Made by a program: the position numbers and the translations under genes | In this document: positions 1-9,751 of the stretch, piece after piece | Layout of the letters: each line of letters opens with the position of its first letter | Position numbering within the stretch: position 1 is the stretch's first letter | The notes under the pieces: generated by a model | The model's input: the letters and a program-made list of their open reading frames with translations, nothing else | Told to the model about the DNA's origin: nothing | Databases searched by the model: none | Assembly (NCBI RefSeq): GCF_024700075.1 | Contig: NZ_JAJONE010000001.1 | Span: 2,446,001 to 2,510,000 of the forward strand | DNA: 64,000 nt | Origin: Hymenobacter sp. J193 | Lineage (GTDB): Bacteria > Bacteroidota > Bacteroidia > Cytophagales > Hymenobacteraceae | Direction of reading: 5' to 3'

Positions 1-926
<926 letters not shown>

Positions 927-932
927 TTCCGC

Positions 933-1622
933 ATGCCTACGACCGACTCTACGCTCCAACCCCCGGCGGCGCCCCCGACCACGCAGCCCGGCAGCCGCCA
1001 GCGCCTGCGCGTAGCGCAGGGCATCATTCTGCTGTTTCACGTCACGGGCTTTATCGGGCTGGGCTTTTCGCAGGACCCCGACTTCTACCTGCGCTTCGTG
1101 CCCCTGAACCTGCTGCTCACGGCGGCGCTGCTTCTGGCGTTTCAGGCGGAGCGCTCCGTCAGCTTCTACGTTTTCTGCTTTATGACGATGCTGGTAGGCT
1201 TCGGGGTGGAAGTGCTGGGCGTGCAGAATAAAATCATCTTCGGCAACTACGTGTATGGCCCCGTGCTGGGCTTCGGGGTGCTGGGTGTGCCGCTGGTTAT
1301 CGGGCTCAACTGGCTGATGCTAACGTACATGGCCGGAGTGCTGGCCCGCTACCTGCCCCTGCCCGATATCCTGCGGGCCGTGGTGGCCGCGGTGCTGATG
1401 GTGGGCATGGATGTGTGCATCGAGCCCGTAGCCGTGCAGTTTGATTTCTGGAGCTGGATGGGCAACGTCATTCCCCTGCAGAACTTCAAGGCCTGGCTGG
1501 CGGTGTCCTTTATCCTGCAGATATTCTTCATCCGCAGCCAGTTTCTGAAACGCAATGAGCTGGTGCCGTTTGTGTACTTGGTGCAGCTGCTTTTCTTTTT
1601 CGGACTGGGCCTGTTGAGCTAG
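933..1622 (+). CDS. cruF: Carotenoid 1',2'-hydratase, CruF family (DUF422)
   Basis: A 229-residue integral membrane protein with about six hydrophobic segments. The family signature around residues 95-145 (GVEVLGVQNKIIFGNYVY, then GVPLVIGLNWLMLTYM) is clear. CruF adds water across the terminal double bond of gamma-carotene or similar carotenoids, giving a 1'-hydroxy end group. It follows the desaturase gene by 7 bp and is presumably cotranscribed with it. The ATG at 933 gives a soluble Pro/Thr-rich N-terminus of ~28 residues before the first membrane segment. Length is normal for the family. Confidence 0.85.
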   Translation: MPTTDSTLQPPAAPPTTQPGSRQRLRVAQGIILLFHVTGFIGLGFSQDPDFYLRFVPLNLLLTAALLLAFQAERSVSFYVFCFMTMLVGFGVEVLGVQNKIIFGNYVYGPVLGFGVLGVPLVIGLNWLMLTYMAGVLARYLPLPDILRAVVAAVLMVGMDVCIEPVAVQFDFWSWMGNVIPLQNFKAWLAVSFILQIFFIRSQFLKRNELVPFVYLVQLLFFFGLGLLS

Positions 1623-1702
1623 CCTGCGGGGCGGCTATTGCCTAGCTTGCAGGCCCGGCAAGGTTAGCGCCGGGTTGTATTTGCATTCTTAGGTCGTATC
1701 GT

Positions 1703-2317
1703 ATGCCTGCCTCTACCCTGCAGCAAACTATTCTGGAAGAAACGCAGCAGCTGTTTCTGCAGCACGGCATCAGCGGTCTGCCGCTGGACGCCCTGATTCA
1801 GCACCTGAAAATTTCCCCGGCCACGTTTCGGGGCATGTTTGCCGACAAGGACGACCTGGTGCTGCAAGTGGCCCGCTACGACCTGGAGCGCCAGAAAAAG
1901 GAACACGCCGCCTTGTTTGCCCAAACCAGCAGCCCGGTGGAGCGCATTCTCATGCTCCTGCAGCATGGTATCGGGGAGATGCAGAAGGTACCCGGCACGT
2001 ATTACGTGGAGGTTCAGGAGCAGCATCCGACCACCTGGGAGGTGCTGATGGACCATCTCACCACGTATTCCTACCCCCAGATTCATGGCCTGCTGAACGA
2101 GGGAATTCTGCAAAAGGAGCTCCGGGGCGACATCAACATTGAGCTGGTCACCAAAATCATTCTGGAGCAGCTGAACCTGATTCTCAACCCCGTGGTGTTT
2201 CCGCCAAGCCGCTACAACCTGTCCGAGGTTTTTCGCAGCGTGTACCTCTACTACGTGCGCGGCCTGTGCACGGAAGAAGGCATCCGGGCCGCTGCCGCGC
2301 ACTTTTCCCGGCTGTAA
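1703..2317 (+). CDS. TetR/AcrR-family transcriptional regulator
   Basis: A 204-residue protein with a predicted N-terminal helix-turn-helix (residues ~8-50: ILEETQQLFLQHGISGLPLD then LKISPATFRGMFADKDDLV), the layout of TetR-type DNA-binding domains, followed by an all-helical ligand-binding half. The HTH departs from the usual TetR consensus (no TxxxIA at helix 2), so the assignment rests on layout. It sits 80 bp after the carotenoid pair in the same direction, so it may regulate pigment genes or be independent; nothing in the sequence decides this. A hairpin follows the stop. Confidence 0.7.
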   Translation: MPASTLQQTILEETQQLFLQHGISGLPLDALIQHLKISPATFRGMFADKDDLVLQVARYDLERQKKEHAALFAQTSSPVERILMLLQHGIGEMQKVPGTYYVEVQEQHPTTWEVLMDHLTTYSYPQIHGLLNEGILQKELRGDINIELVTKIILEQLNLILNPVVFPPSRYNLSEVFRSVYLYYVRGLCTEEGIRAAAAHFSRL

Positions 2318-2348
2318 ACCCCGCGTTTTCAGCCGACCTATTAAAAAC

Positions 2349-2388
2349 ACAACGCCCCGACTGCCAGTAGCGGCGTTCGGGGCGTTGT
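2349..2388 (-). terminator. Intrinsic terminator between convergent genes
   Basis: A perfect 12-bp stem (ACAACGCCCCGA at 2349-2360 with its complement at 2377-2388) with a 16-nt loop. On the minus strand it is followed by a T-rich GTTTTTAA, so it best serves the leftward thioredoxin pair. It may also stop the TetR transcript. Confidence 0.75.
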
Positions 2389-2413
2389 GCGGTAAGGGAG
2401 CCTACTCAGCGGG

Positions 2414-2656
2414 TTAGCTGATGGAAACGCGTACTTTCTTGGTGTACTCGCGCAGGGCTTCCTTGAACTCCAGCTGGTGGTCCTGCATGTGGTTCAGAAT
2501 AAAAATGGCCGCCAGCACGTGCGTGAGCTGCTCGCCTTCGTCTTCGCCGGGCACGGCAAACGGGAGCGTCTGCTCTTCCAGAATGGCTTCTTCGGCGGCT
2601 ACCAGCGCCTGCAGCGGCTGGGTTTCCACGAGGTGTTTGATGGCAGGAATCTTCAT
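2414..2656 (-). CDS. Small conserved protein, DUF6952-like
   Basis: An 80-residue acidic, helical protein without signal peptide or membrane segment. It reads like the short Bacteroidota family placed after thioredoxin/peroxiredoxin genes (DUF6952, assigned from memory of the family's look: an MKIPAIKHL start and a C-terminal helix with conserved E/D). It begins 7 bp after the thioredoxin stop, so the two form an operon. Function unknown; the partnership suggests a role in thiol redox work. Confidence 0.6.
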   Translation of the reverse strand: MKIPAIKHLVETQPLQALVAAEEAILEEQTLPFAVPGEDEGEQLTHVLAAIFILNHMQDHQLEFKEALREYTKKVRVSIS

Positions 2657-2663
2657 CGACGAC

Positions 2664-2981
2664 TTAGTTGAGGCGGTTGATGAGGTCGGCTACGGCCTCT
2701 TCCTTGCTGGCCGATACGGTATCGAGCAGCTCTCCGTCCTTGAAAATGGCGAAGAAGGGCAGCGTGCTTACACCGGCCAGCTTGCGGGCCTCGGGGCTGG
2801 TTTCGGCATTCACGTCCAGAAAGGCAATGCTCTGGTTCTGCTCGGCGTCCGAAAGGCGTTTGTATTTGGGCGAGAACAGGCGGCAGTTGCCGCACCAGTC
2901 GGCGTAGTATTTCACTACTACTTTCTTGTTCGAATCGAGCAGCTGGCGGAAATCCGCGTCGGTTGCTTTGGTAACGGGCAT
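2664..2981 (-). CDS. Thioredoxin-family protein
   Basis: A 105-residue cytosolic thioredoxin fold with the active site W-C-G-N-C (Cys30, Cys33) and the cis-proline segment STLPFF near residue 75. The CGNC dipeptide differs from the CGPC of classical TrxA, which shifts redox potential in other thioredoxins. The start at 2981 was chosen over upstream starts because the protein then begins at the usual thioredoxin N-terminus and lies 25 bp beyond a TATCTTTG promoter element. It is followed by the DUF6952-like gene. Confidence 0.85.
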   Translation of the reverse strand: MPVTKATDADFRQLLDSNKKVVVKYYADWCGNCRLFSPKYKRLSDAEQNQSIAFLDVNAETSPEARKLAGVSTLPFFAIFKDGELLDTVSASKEEAVADLINRLN

Positions 2982-3006
2982 GGGTAATAGCTGAAGGTTG
3001 AGCGGG

Positions 3007-3014
3007 CAAAGATA
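3007..3014 (-). promoter_or_regulatory. TAnnTTTG -7 element of the thioredoxin promoter
   Basis: TATCTTTG on the minus strand matches the Bacteroidota -7 consensus exactly. It lies 26 bp before the chosen thioredoxin start codon. No clear TTTG -33 box is seen at the expected spacing. Confidence 0.5.
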
Positions 3015-3169
3015 CAGCCAGCGAAGAATGATTCTTACCTGGCTGCCGCGCTTTAACCCGGTATTTGCCAAAATGGTTGCCGCTTGCCCGGAAAACCACC
3101 CGGCTGCTAACCTGCGCCCGCCGCTGGCCGTTTGCTGCCAAACGCCCGTCAACCCCGGGCACTTCGCTT

Positions 3170-3748
3170 ATGGCTGACCTTATTTTCTTTGGCGACTCGC
3201 TCACAGCCGGCTATCAGCTGCGGGCCGCCGAGGCCTTCCCGGCCCTGCTCCAAACCCGGATTGATGCCCTGGGCCTGCCCTACAAAGCCTACAACTACGG
3301 CGTGAGCGGCGAAACCAGCGCCGGCGGCCGCCAGCGCGTAGCCAGCGTGCTGGCCCGGCACCAGGTAGAGGTGTTTGTGCTGGCTCTGGGCGCCAACGAC
3401 GGCCTGCGCGGCATTCCCATACGCGAAACCGTTCAGAACCTGCAGGATATCATCAACCAGGTGCGGCAGAAATTCCCGCAGGCGCGCATCGTGCTGGTGG
3501 GCCTGGAGTTTCCATTTGATCTGGGCCCGCTGGGCGGGCATCGGTTCGGGCAATATGCCACCGAGTTTAAAGCACTGTTCCGGGCGCTGGCCGAGAAGAA
3601 TAGCCTGCCGTTCGTGCCGTTCCTGCTACAGGGCGTGCTGGGTCAGCGTCACCTCAACCTGCCCGACGGTGTGCACCCCAACGCTGCTGGCCATAAGCTG
3701 CTGGCCGACAATATGTGGGCGGTGTTGGAGGGTGTGCTAAACAACTAG
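3170..3748 (+). CDS. SGNH/GDSL esterase (arylesterase, TesA-like)
   Basis: A 192-residue SGNH hydrolase with all four blocks: block I FFGDSLTAGYQL (catalytic Ser10), the block II Gly, block III GANDGLRG, and block V DGVHPNAAGHKLLADN with the Asp-His pair. Such enzymes hydrolyse short acyl esters or thioesters. The start at 3170 puts the catalytic serine near the N-terminus with no signal peptide, so this version is predicted cytoplasmic. It is divergent from the thioredoxin operon. Confidence 0.85.
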   Translation: MADLIFFGDSLTAGYQLRAAEAFPALLQTRIDALGLPYKAYNYGVSGETSAGGRQRVASVLARHQVEVFVLALGANDGLRGIPIRETVQNLQDIINQVRQKFPQARIVLVGLEFPFDLGPLGGHRFGQYATEFKALFRALAEKNSLPFVPFLLQGVLGQRHLNLPDGVHPNAAGHKLLADNMWAVLEGVLNN

Positions 3749-3764
3749 ATAGCCTCTTTATTTA

Positions 3765-3840
3765 TTAAGATAATTTCTAAATAAGGTTGTGTCGTGTAGT
3801 TTCGACTAGTACTTTTGGCGCAGTTTAGATTATTTCTAAA
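3765..3840 (+). promoter_or_regulatory. Promoter bracketed by two TTTAGA-N5-TCTAAA-like operators
   Basis: Site 1 is TTAAGA-TAATT-TCTAAA (3765-3781) and site 2 is TTTAGA-TTATT-TCTAAA (3824-3840), a perfect dyad. They share 13 of 14 bases over AGATwATTTCTAAA and their centres are 59 bp apart. Between them are a TTG at 3787-3789 and, 20 bp on, TACTTTTG (3810-3817), matching the Bacteroidota -33/-7 layout; transcription would start at about 3822-3826, inside site 2. The receptor gene follows at 3884. The dyad resembles the 6-N-6 sites of Fur/DtxR-type metalloregulators; the identity of the regulator is inferred. Confidence 0.65.
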
Positions 3841-3883
3841 CAAACGCCGGGTAGTTGTCCGGCCGGAATTTGCGCCAATCAGC

Positions 3884-6384
3884 ATGAACCACACCTTCAC
3901 TGTCAACCTTCGTCGCTCCAGCGGGAGCTTCCTCTTTTGTTTCTCCTGTTGCTGGCGGCGCTGCTGCCTGGCACCCTGCTGGCTCAAACCAACGGCATCC
4001 TGCGGGGTACGGTGCGCACGGCCGATGCCCAGCCCGCCGAACAAATAAACGTGGCACTGGAAGGCACCACCCGCGGCACCGCCACCGACGCCCAGGGTGC
4101 TTACGTACTGCGGAGCGTGGTGCCGGGCAGCTATACGTTGGTGATTTCGTTGGTAGGCTACGAGCCCAAGCGGCTGCCGGTAGAAGTACGGGCCGGCGAA
4201 ACTACCCGGGTACCCGAAGTGGTACTGGCCGAGAGTGCTCAGCAGCTGCGCGAAGTAGTAGTGAGCGGCAACCGCACCAACAAGTTTACCCGCAAGCAGT
4301 CGGTGGACGTGAACAAGATGCCGCTCGATAACCTGGAAAATCCGCAGGTGTACGCCACCGTGGGCAAGGAGCTGCTGACGGAGCAGCTGGTGTTTTCGGT
4401 GGATGATGCCACCCGCAACGCCCCAGGCCTGCAGAAAATGTGGGACGCTACCGGCCGCGGCGGCGACGGCGGCGCCTTCTACGCCGCGCGGGGCTTCGTG
4501 ACGCAAAGCCAGCTGCGCAACGGCGTGGCCGGCAACGTGACCGGCAACATTGACGCGGTAAACCTGGAAAAGCTGGAAGTTATCAAAGGCCCGTCGGCCA
4601 CGCTGTTTGGCTCGGCACTGACCTCGTACGGTGGCCTGCTGAACCGCGTCACCAAAAAGCCTACCGAAACCTTCGGCGGCGAAATCAACGTAGCGGCCGG
4701 TTCCTACGGCTTCCACCGCGTGAGTGCCGACGTGAACCTGGTGGACCCAAACACCCCTGCCGATCAGCCCAAAACGCTGGGCTTCCGCCTGAACACGGCG
4801 TACACGTACGAAGACAACTTTCAGAATAAAGGCTACACGGGCTTCAACAAGAATCTGGCCGTGGCACCCAGCCTGCAGTGGCGCCCCTCGGACCGGCTGA
4901 CCGTCAACCTCGACGCGGAAATCTACAAGGGCCGGGGCACGGGCAACCAGTTTATCTTCTTCTACTTCCCGTCGGCTACGCTGGGCTTCGACCGGGCTGA
5001 CCAGTCGCCGTTTGATTACCACCAGTCGTACCAGGGGCCGGGCCTGATTCAGAATTCGCGCAGTACCAACCTGTTTGGGCAGGTACGCTACAAGATTTCG
5101 CCCAGCTTCACGGCTACCACCTACCTGACCAGCAGCAACAGCTACTCGGATGGCAACTCGGCGTACTTCTACCTGACGCCGTCTACCCCAGGCTTCCGCC
5201 TCCGCCACCCCGAGCTGCCCGAAGCGGCCAACTACCTGGTGCGGGCCGACCAATCGACGGACAACAGCCAGCGGCAGCTATGGGAAGCGCAGCAGCTGTT
5301 CAACGGCGACTTTCAGGTGGGCAGCCTGCGCAACCGCGTAGTGCTGGGCCTGGATTTCCTGCGCATCGACTCAGATATTAATTTCATAGGCGGCAACGCC
5401 GATACGGTGGCCTTGTCCTCGCCCCGGCCCGTGCTGGACCAGTTCAACGGAACCAACATGAACGCCGTGTACGCCCGCGGCGGTGGTGGCCGCTACCTGG
5501 TTACCACCAAGTCCAACACCTACAGCGCCTTCGTGTCGGACGTGCTGAACCTGACCGAGCAGCTGAGCGTGCTGGCCGCCCTGCGCGTAGACCACGTCAA
5601 CAACAAAGGCGGATTGTACTACTCACCCGTGGCGGCCTACACGCAAACCACCTGGTCGCCCAAATTCGGGGTGGTGTATCAGCCGGTGAAGGACCGGGTA
5701 AGCGTATTTGCCAACTACCAGAACAGCTTCAACAACCTGGGCATTTACCTGGCCGAAGACGGCAGCCGCCCGCTGGCCCGGCCGGAGCGCGCCAACCAGT
5801 GGGAGGGTGGAGTGAAGCTGGATGCCGCCGCCGGCCGCCTTAGCGCCACGGTGAGCTACTACAACATTCGGGTGCAGGACCAGCTGCGGCTGCTGGGCTA
5901 CGCGCCTACTACGTTTGAAGCCATCAATGCCCAGGATGCCACCCAGCGCAGCAAGGGCGTAGAAGTCAGCGTTATTGCCAATCCGGTGAGCGGTCTGAAC
6001 ATAGTCGGCGGCTTCTCCTACAACGACTCGAAATTTGAGAACTCGCCGGAAGACGTGAACGGCCGCCGCCCCAACACAGCCTCTTCGCCCTACCTGGCGA
6101 ATGCGTGGGTAAGCTACCGTCAGCCCGAGGGTGCGCTGCGCGGCCTGGGCGCGGGCTTCGGGGGAAACTACGTCAGCGAAAACCGCGTGCTGAATACGAG
6201 CACCAACGTGTTTACCTTGCCGAGCTACACGTTGCTCAACGCCAGCATCTTCTACGACCAGCCCAAGTACCGCCTGTCGGCCAAGGTAGACAACCTTACC
6301 GACCAGCAATACTGGACGGGCTACACTACCATGAACGCGCAAAAGCTGCGCAGCGTGGTGGGCAGCATTGCCTACAAGTTTTAA
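3884..6384 (+). CDS. TonB-dependent siderophore-type receptor, frameshifted in signal peptide
   Basis: An outer-membrane receptor of ~833 residues if one base is restored. Order: signal peptide, carboxypeptidase-like regulatory domain (GTVRTADAQPAEQINVALEG), plug domain with a VIKGPSATLFGS motif, then the beta-barrel ending in ..GSIAYKF with a terminal Phe. The frame from ATG 3884 gives MNHTFTVNLRRSSGSF and leaves the main frame at the T4 run 3935-3938. One more T would yield a proper signal peptide ending LLPGTLLAQ. Starting instead at TTG 3937 gives a leader with no basic residues, which is unlikely. The following gene is a PepSY protein, a common companion of ferric-siderophore receptors. 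Confidence 0.8.
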
Positions 6385-6393
6385 TGCTATAAA

Positions 6394-6469
6394 CTGTCAT
6401 TCCGAACAAAGCGGGGAATCGTACTGGTCAACCGGAACCCCAGATTCCTCGCTTTGCTTGGAATGACAG
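6394..6469. repeat. GTCATnCyGAG-type inverted repeat
   Basis: Two 27-nt arms (6394-6420 and 6443-6469) match as inverted repeats at 24 of 27 positions. It starts 10 bp after the receptor stop and is followed by CTTTTTCC, so it can double as a partial terminator between the receptor and PepSY genes. Its termini CTGTCATTCC are related to the other palindromes in the window. Confidence 0.75.
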
Positions 6470-6488
6470 CTTTTTCCTGTCTCTAGCC

Positions 6489-7628
6489 ATGACCCCATTC
6501 AAGAAAGCCGTTGGCAAGCTGCACCTCTGGCTCGGGCTGGCGTCCGGGCTGGTGGTATTTATCGTGAGCATTACCGGGGCCATCTTCACGTTTCAGGACG
6601 ACATCCGGGACCTGACCGAGCCCTGGCGTAAGGTGGACGTGCAGGCGACGGCGCCGGTGCTGCCCTCGCGCCTGCAGGCCGCGGCGCTGGCCGGCCACCC
6701 CGGCGTGGCGGCCAAGGACTGCTGGACCACGTACTTCGGGCCCGACCGCTCGGCCACGGTGTTCTTCACCGACAAAGCCGGGGCGCCAATGCTCGTGTAC
6801 CTGAACCCCTACACCGGGCAGGTGCTGCACGGGATGGACCTGCGCACGCACTTTTTTACCATCATTCAGGAAATCCACATGCACCTGCTGCTGCCTGAGG
6901 CGGTAGCCAAGTGGGTGGTGGGCGGCTCCATTTCCATTTTTGTGGTGATGCTGCTGTCGGGCCTGGTGCTGTGGTGGCCCAAGCGCAAGCAGGAGCGCAA
7001 GCAGCGCTTTGCCATCAAGTGGGGCGCCCGGTGGCGGCGTATCAACTACGACCTGCACAACGTGTTGGGCTTCTACGTAGCCAGCATTGCGCTGGTGCTG
7101 GCTTTGTCCGGCTTGTTCATGATCTTCCCTTGGATGCTCAAGTCGATTGTATTTGTGGTGGATGGGGGCAAGCCGGCTCCTCAGGAGCTGATGGAAACCA
7201 AGCTTGATACCTTGAAAACCGTAACAGCTGCTACTCAGCCCCTTTCCGACATCGTGTACCGCAACGTGCGCCGCCTTTCGCCCGCCAACGAAATGGTCCT
7301 TATTGGGCCCACCGGCACGGGCAAGACGTCCGCGTACTGCTGGACCTACCAGAAAGCCCTGCACTATTACCATCGCGACGAATATGCCTTCCACCCTGTG
7401 TCGGGCCAATTGCTGGAGACGCGTTTTCACGCTGCCAAAAGCGCCGGCACCAAGTTCTCTGACATGAACTACGACCTGCACACCGGGCAGTTGCTGGGCG
7501 TAGGCGGCAAGATTGTGGCATTCCTGGCCAGCCTCATTTCGGCCAGCCTGCCCGTAACGGGCACCATTGTGTGGTGGGGGCGCCGCAGCAAGACGAAAAA
7601 GAAAAGCCGGAAGCTCGTATCAGCTTAA
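6489..7628 (+). CDS. PepSY-associated membrane protein (iron-uptake accessory)
   Basis: A 379-residue membrane protein with the PepSY_TM layout: first membrane helix after KLHLWLGLASGLVVFIVSIT (residues ~9-28) preceded by the typical H-LW motif, further helices around residues 140-160, 190-215 and 340-365, and periplasmic PepSY domains between them. The family accompanies siderophore receptors and is thought to assist ferric-siderophore reduction or release. It lies 105 bp downstream of the receptor in the same direction. A GPTGTGKTS string in the second periplasmic domain looks like a Walker A motif but has no P-loop fold around it. Confidence 0.82.
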   Translation: MTPFKKAVGKLHLWLGLASGLVVFIVSITGAIFTFQDDIRDLTEPWRKVDVQATAPVLPSRLQAAALAGHPGVAAKDCWTTYFGPDRSATVFFTDKAGAPMLVYLNPYTGQVLHGMDLRTHFFTIIQEIHMHLLLPEAVAKWVVGGSISIFVVMLLSGLVLWWPKRKQERKQRFAIKWGARWRRINYDLHNVLGFYVASIALVLALSGLFMIFPWMLKSIVFVVDGGKPAPQELMETKLDTLKTVTAATQPLSDIVYRNVRRLSPANEMVLIGPTGTGKTSAYCWTYQKALHYYHRDEYAFHPVSGQLLETRFHAAKSAGTKFSDMNYDLHTGQLLGVGGKIVAFLASLISASLPVTGTIVWWGRRSKTKKKSRKLVSA

Positions 7629-7655
7629 AACACATGTTTGGGATTTTGCTCTGGG

Positions 7656-7743
7656 GTCATGCTGAGCTTGTCGAAACATCTCTACCGCTTCGTTGAATGA
7701 TGCAGGCGAAGCAGTAGAGATGCTTCGACAAGCTCAGCATGAC
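7656..7743. repeat. GTCATGCTGAGC-type inverted repeat
   Basis: Arms 7656-7692 and 7707-7743 are inverted repeats at 35 of 37 positions with a 14-nt loop. It begins 27 bp after the PepSY stop. One of nine family members in the window. Confidence 0.85.
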
Positions 7744-7790
7744 GTTCTAAAGAAGGAGTCTACGAAATCTAAACACGCACTAAAACACAA

Positions 7791-7822
7791 GCGGCCCCAA
7801 CCAGCAGACTGGTTGGGGCCGC
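7791..7822 (-). terminator. Intrinsic terminator of the GT35-like gene
   Basis: A perfect 13-bp stem (7791-7803 with 7810-7822, loop GCAGAC), followed on the minus strand by TTGTGTTTTA. It lies 22 bp after the leftward gene's stop. Confidence 0.75.
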
Positions 7823-7843
7823 ATCCGTTTAGAAGGCAGTACG

Positions 7844-9493
7844 CTACGCGTTGTACATCTTCTCGTAGTACTCCCGCGCCATGCGGCCCGACTCAAACTC
7901 GGGCTCTACTTCGCGCATGGCGGTTTTTTGAATTTCCAGGAAACGGTCGGGCTGGTTGTAGTACAGCGGCAGAATTTCCTGCTCCAGCACGTCCAGGATG
8001 CCGGTGGCTTCCAAGTCGTCCTTCACGGGCTCGGGCTCGTGGATGTTGGCCAGCGGAATCAGGAAGCCGTTTTCGCCCTCGCGCACAAACTCCGGAATCC
8101 AGCCATCGGCAATGCTCAGGCTTATGCAGCCGTTCATGGCCGCTGTCATGCCGCTGGTGCCGGAGGCTTCGCGTGGGAAGCGGGGCGTGTTCAGCCAGAT
8201 GTCGGAGCCCTTTTTCAGGGCCGCCGACAAGCCCAGCTCGTAGCCCGTGAGGACGGCGCAGTTCCTGAACGGCTTGGTTTTCTGAATGATGTCATTGAAG
8301 GTGCCAATGGCGCTGTAGTCTTTGGGGTAAGGCTTGCCGGCCCAGATAATCTGCACGGGCCGCTCGGTATTCATCACCAGCTTTACAAACCGCTGGAAGT
8401 GACGCAGAATAAGGTCGGCGCGCTTGTAGCCGGCAAAGCGCCGGGCCCACACGATAGTCAGCACATTGGGGTCGAAGATGTTGCCGGTCTGGTCGGCCAC
8501 GATGTCGAACAGCTGCTTTTTCAGCTCCAGCTTGCGCCGGCGCAGGGCCGCATCGTCGTTGCTTTCCAGGGCCTGGTGCAGCTGGGCGTCGCGCCAGTAC
8601 GTGCCGTTCTGGGAGTTGGTGATGTGGATGATGGGGCAGATGCCGGGGTTGGTGCCCCACATCTGGTTGGCTACCACGCCGTGCACCTTCGATACGCCGT
8701 TGGCAATGCGCGCCATGCGCAGGGCCGCCAGCGTGTAGTTCAGCTGGTCGTTTTCCACGCCCACCAGCTGGCGCACCTCATCGGCCGCAATACCTCCGAA
8801 GAATGTCATTTCCTCGAGCAGCTTCATGGGGTGTTCCTCGTTGCCGGCCAGCTCGGGGGTGTGGGTGGTGAACACCAGCCGCTTCTGCACCTCGGCCAGC
8901 TGGCGGCCGTGCTTTTCGTAGAGGTAGAACGCCAGGGGCAAACCGTGGCCCTCGTTGAGGTGGTACACATCTACCGGGTGGTTCAGCAAATCGAGCAGCT
9001 TGCCGCCCCCGATGCCCAGTACCATGCTCTGCGCCACGCGGGCGGCCGTATCGGGGTCGTAGAGGTGGTGGGTGATGGTGCGGGAGATGTAGTCGTTTTC
9101 GGGAATATCAGTGGTAAGAAAGAACATGGGCGCCGTGCCAAACACCTCCGGTGCCAGGTACATAGCTTTCACGTGCACCTGCGCCCCGTGAATGGTGATG
9201 GGAAACACCAGCCCGGTATCCTGCAGAAAGGAGTAGGACTTGTGGCGGTAGTCCACGCGCATGGTCTGGTCTTCGTTGCGCGTCTGGTCGTAGTAGCCAT
9301 CCGACCACAGAATGGCAATGCCCACCAGATTCTGGCGCAGCTCGTAGGCCGAGCGCATGTGGGAGCCCGCCAAGAAGCCCAGGCCGCCTGAATAAGTTTT
9401 CAGCGCCTGATCAAGCGCGAATTCCATGGAAAAGTAAGCCGCGGCGGTGCTGTATTCGGCCGCAGGCTGGTAGAAGGAGAAAGTGAAAGCCAT
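7844..9493 (-). CDS. Alpha-glucan phosphorylase-like protein (GT35) lacking the PLP lysine
   Basis: A 549-residue GT-B-fold protein of the short alpha-glucan phosphorylase family. Recognisable blocks are AAYFSMEFALD, TYSGGLGFLAG, YHLNEGH, FTTHTPELAGN, VSKVHGVVANQMW, ARRFAGYKRADLI, IIWAGKPYP and WLNTPRFPREASGTSGM. In active phosphorylases the last block reads GTSGMK (or GTGNMK) and the lysine carries pyridoxal phosphate; here residue 450 is threonine (codon ACA at 8144-8146). The protein otherwise looks intact. It may bind or transfer glucan without PLP, or have lost activity. It flanks the maltose/starch genes and is transcribed away from them. Signal peptide absent, so cytoplasmic. Confidence 0.8.
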   Translation of the reverse strand: MAFTFSFYQPAAEYSTAAAYFSMEFALDQALKTYSGGLGFLAGSHMRSAYELRQNLVGIAILWSDGYYDQTRNEDQTMRVDYRHKSYSFLQDTGLVFPITIHGAQVHVKAMYLAPEVFGTAPMFFLTTDIPENDYISRTITHHLYDPDTAARVAQSMVLGIGGGKLLDLLNHPVDVYHLNEGHGLPLAFYLYEKHGRQLAEVQKRLVFTTHTPELAGNEEHPMKLLEEMTFFGGIAADEVRQLVGVENDQLNYTLAALRMARIANGVSKVHGVVANQMWGTNPGICPIIHITNSQNGTYWRDAQLHQALESNDDAALRRRKLELKKQLFDIVADQTGNIFDPNVLTIVWARRFAGYKRADLILRHFQRFVKLVMNTERPVQIIWAGKPYPKDYSAIGTFNDIIQKTKPFRNCAVLTGYELGLSAALKKGSDIWLNTPRFPREASGTSGMTAAMNGCISLSIADGWIPEFVREGENGFLIPLANIHEPEPVKDDLEATGILDVLEQEILPLYYNQPDRFLEIQKTAMREVEPEFESGRMAREYYEKMYNA

Positions 9494-9751
9494 TAGAGTG
9501 TTAGAAGGAAAAAAGCAGGAAAAGCGTAAAGCTCGAAGCAGCCGGGAAGGTGCAAAATTCCGGGGACAAGCTATATCGTGAGCGGCATTTCGATGGGATA
9601 CGCGGCGTTTCTGTACGCTGGAAAGGCCTACGCTGCAGTGGCTTCCTTGGTTTTTTATAACAATACCATACTATTGCCATATGGCATCAGCTGGTTCCGC
9701 CCCACCGGCTCTGCCTGCTCTCTTCCTTCCATCACCCCAATCCTCTCTCTC

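Noticed and set aside
3932..3942. Programmed -1 frameshift in the receptor signal peptide
   Set aside because: CTCTTTTG lacks a proper slippery heptamer and a stimulatory structure close by; an error or run-length change explains it better.
3745..5253. A 502-residue antisense frame over the TonB receptor
   Set aside because: Shadow frame: Val/Gly/Arg-rich composition, no domain, and it covers the receptor promoter and operators.
7300..7332. ATPase P-loop in the PepSY protein
   Set aside because: No Walker B, wrong compartment and no P-loop fold around the string.
7928..9391. A 487-residue plus-strand frame over the GT35-like gene
   Set aside because: Composition typical of antisense shadows; the minus frame has clear family blocks.
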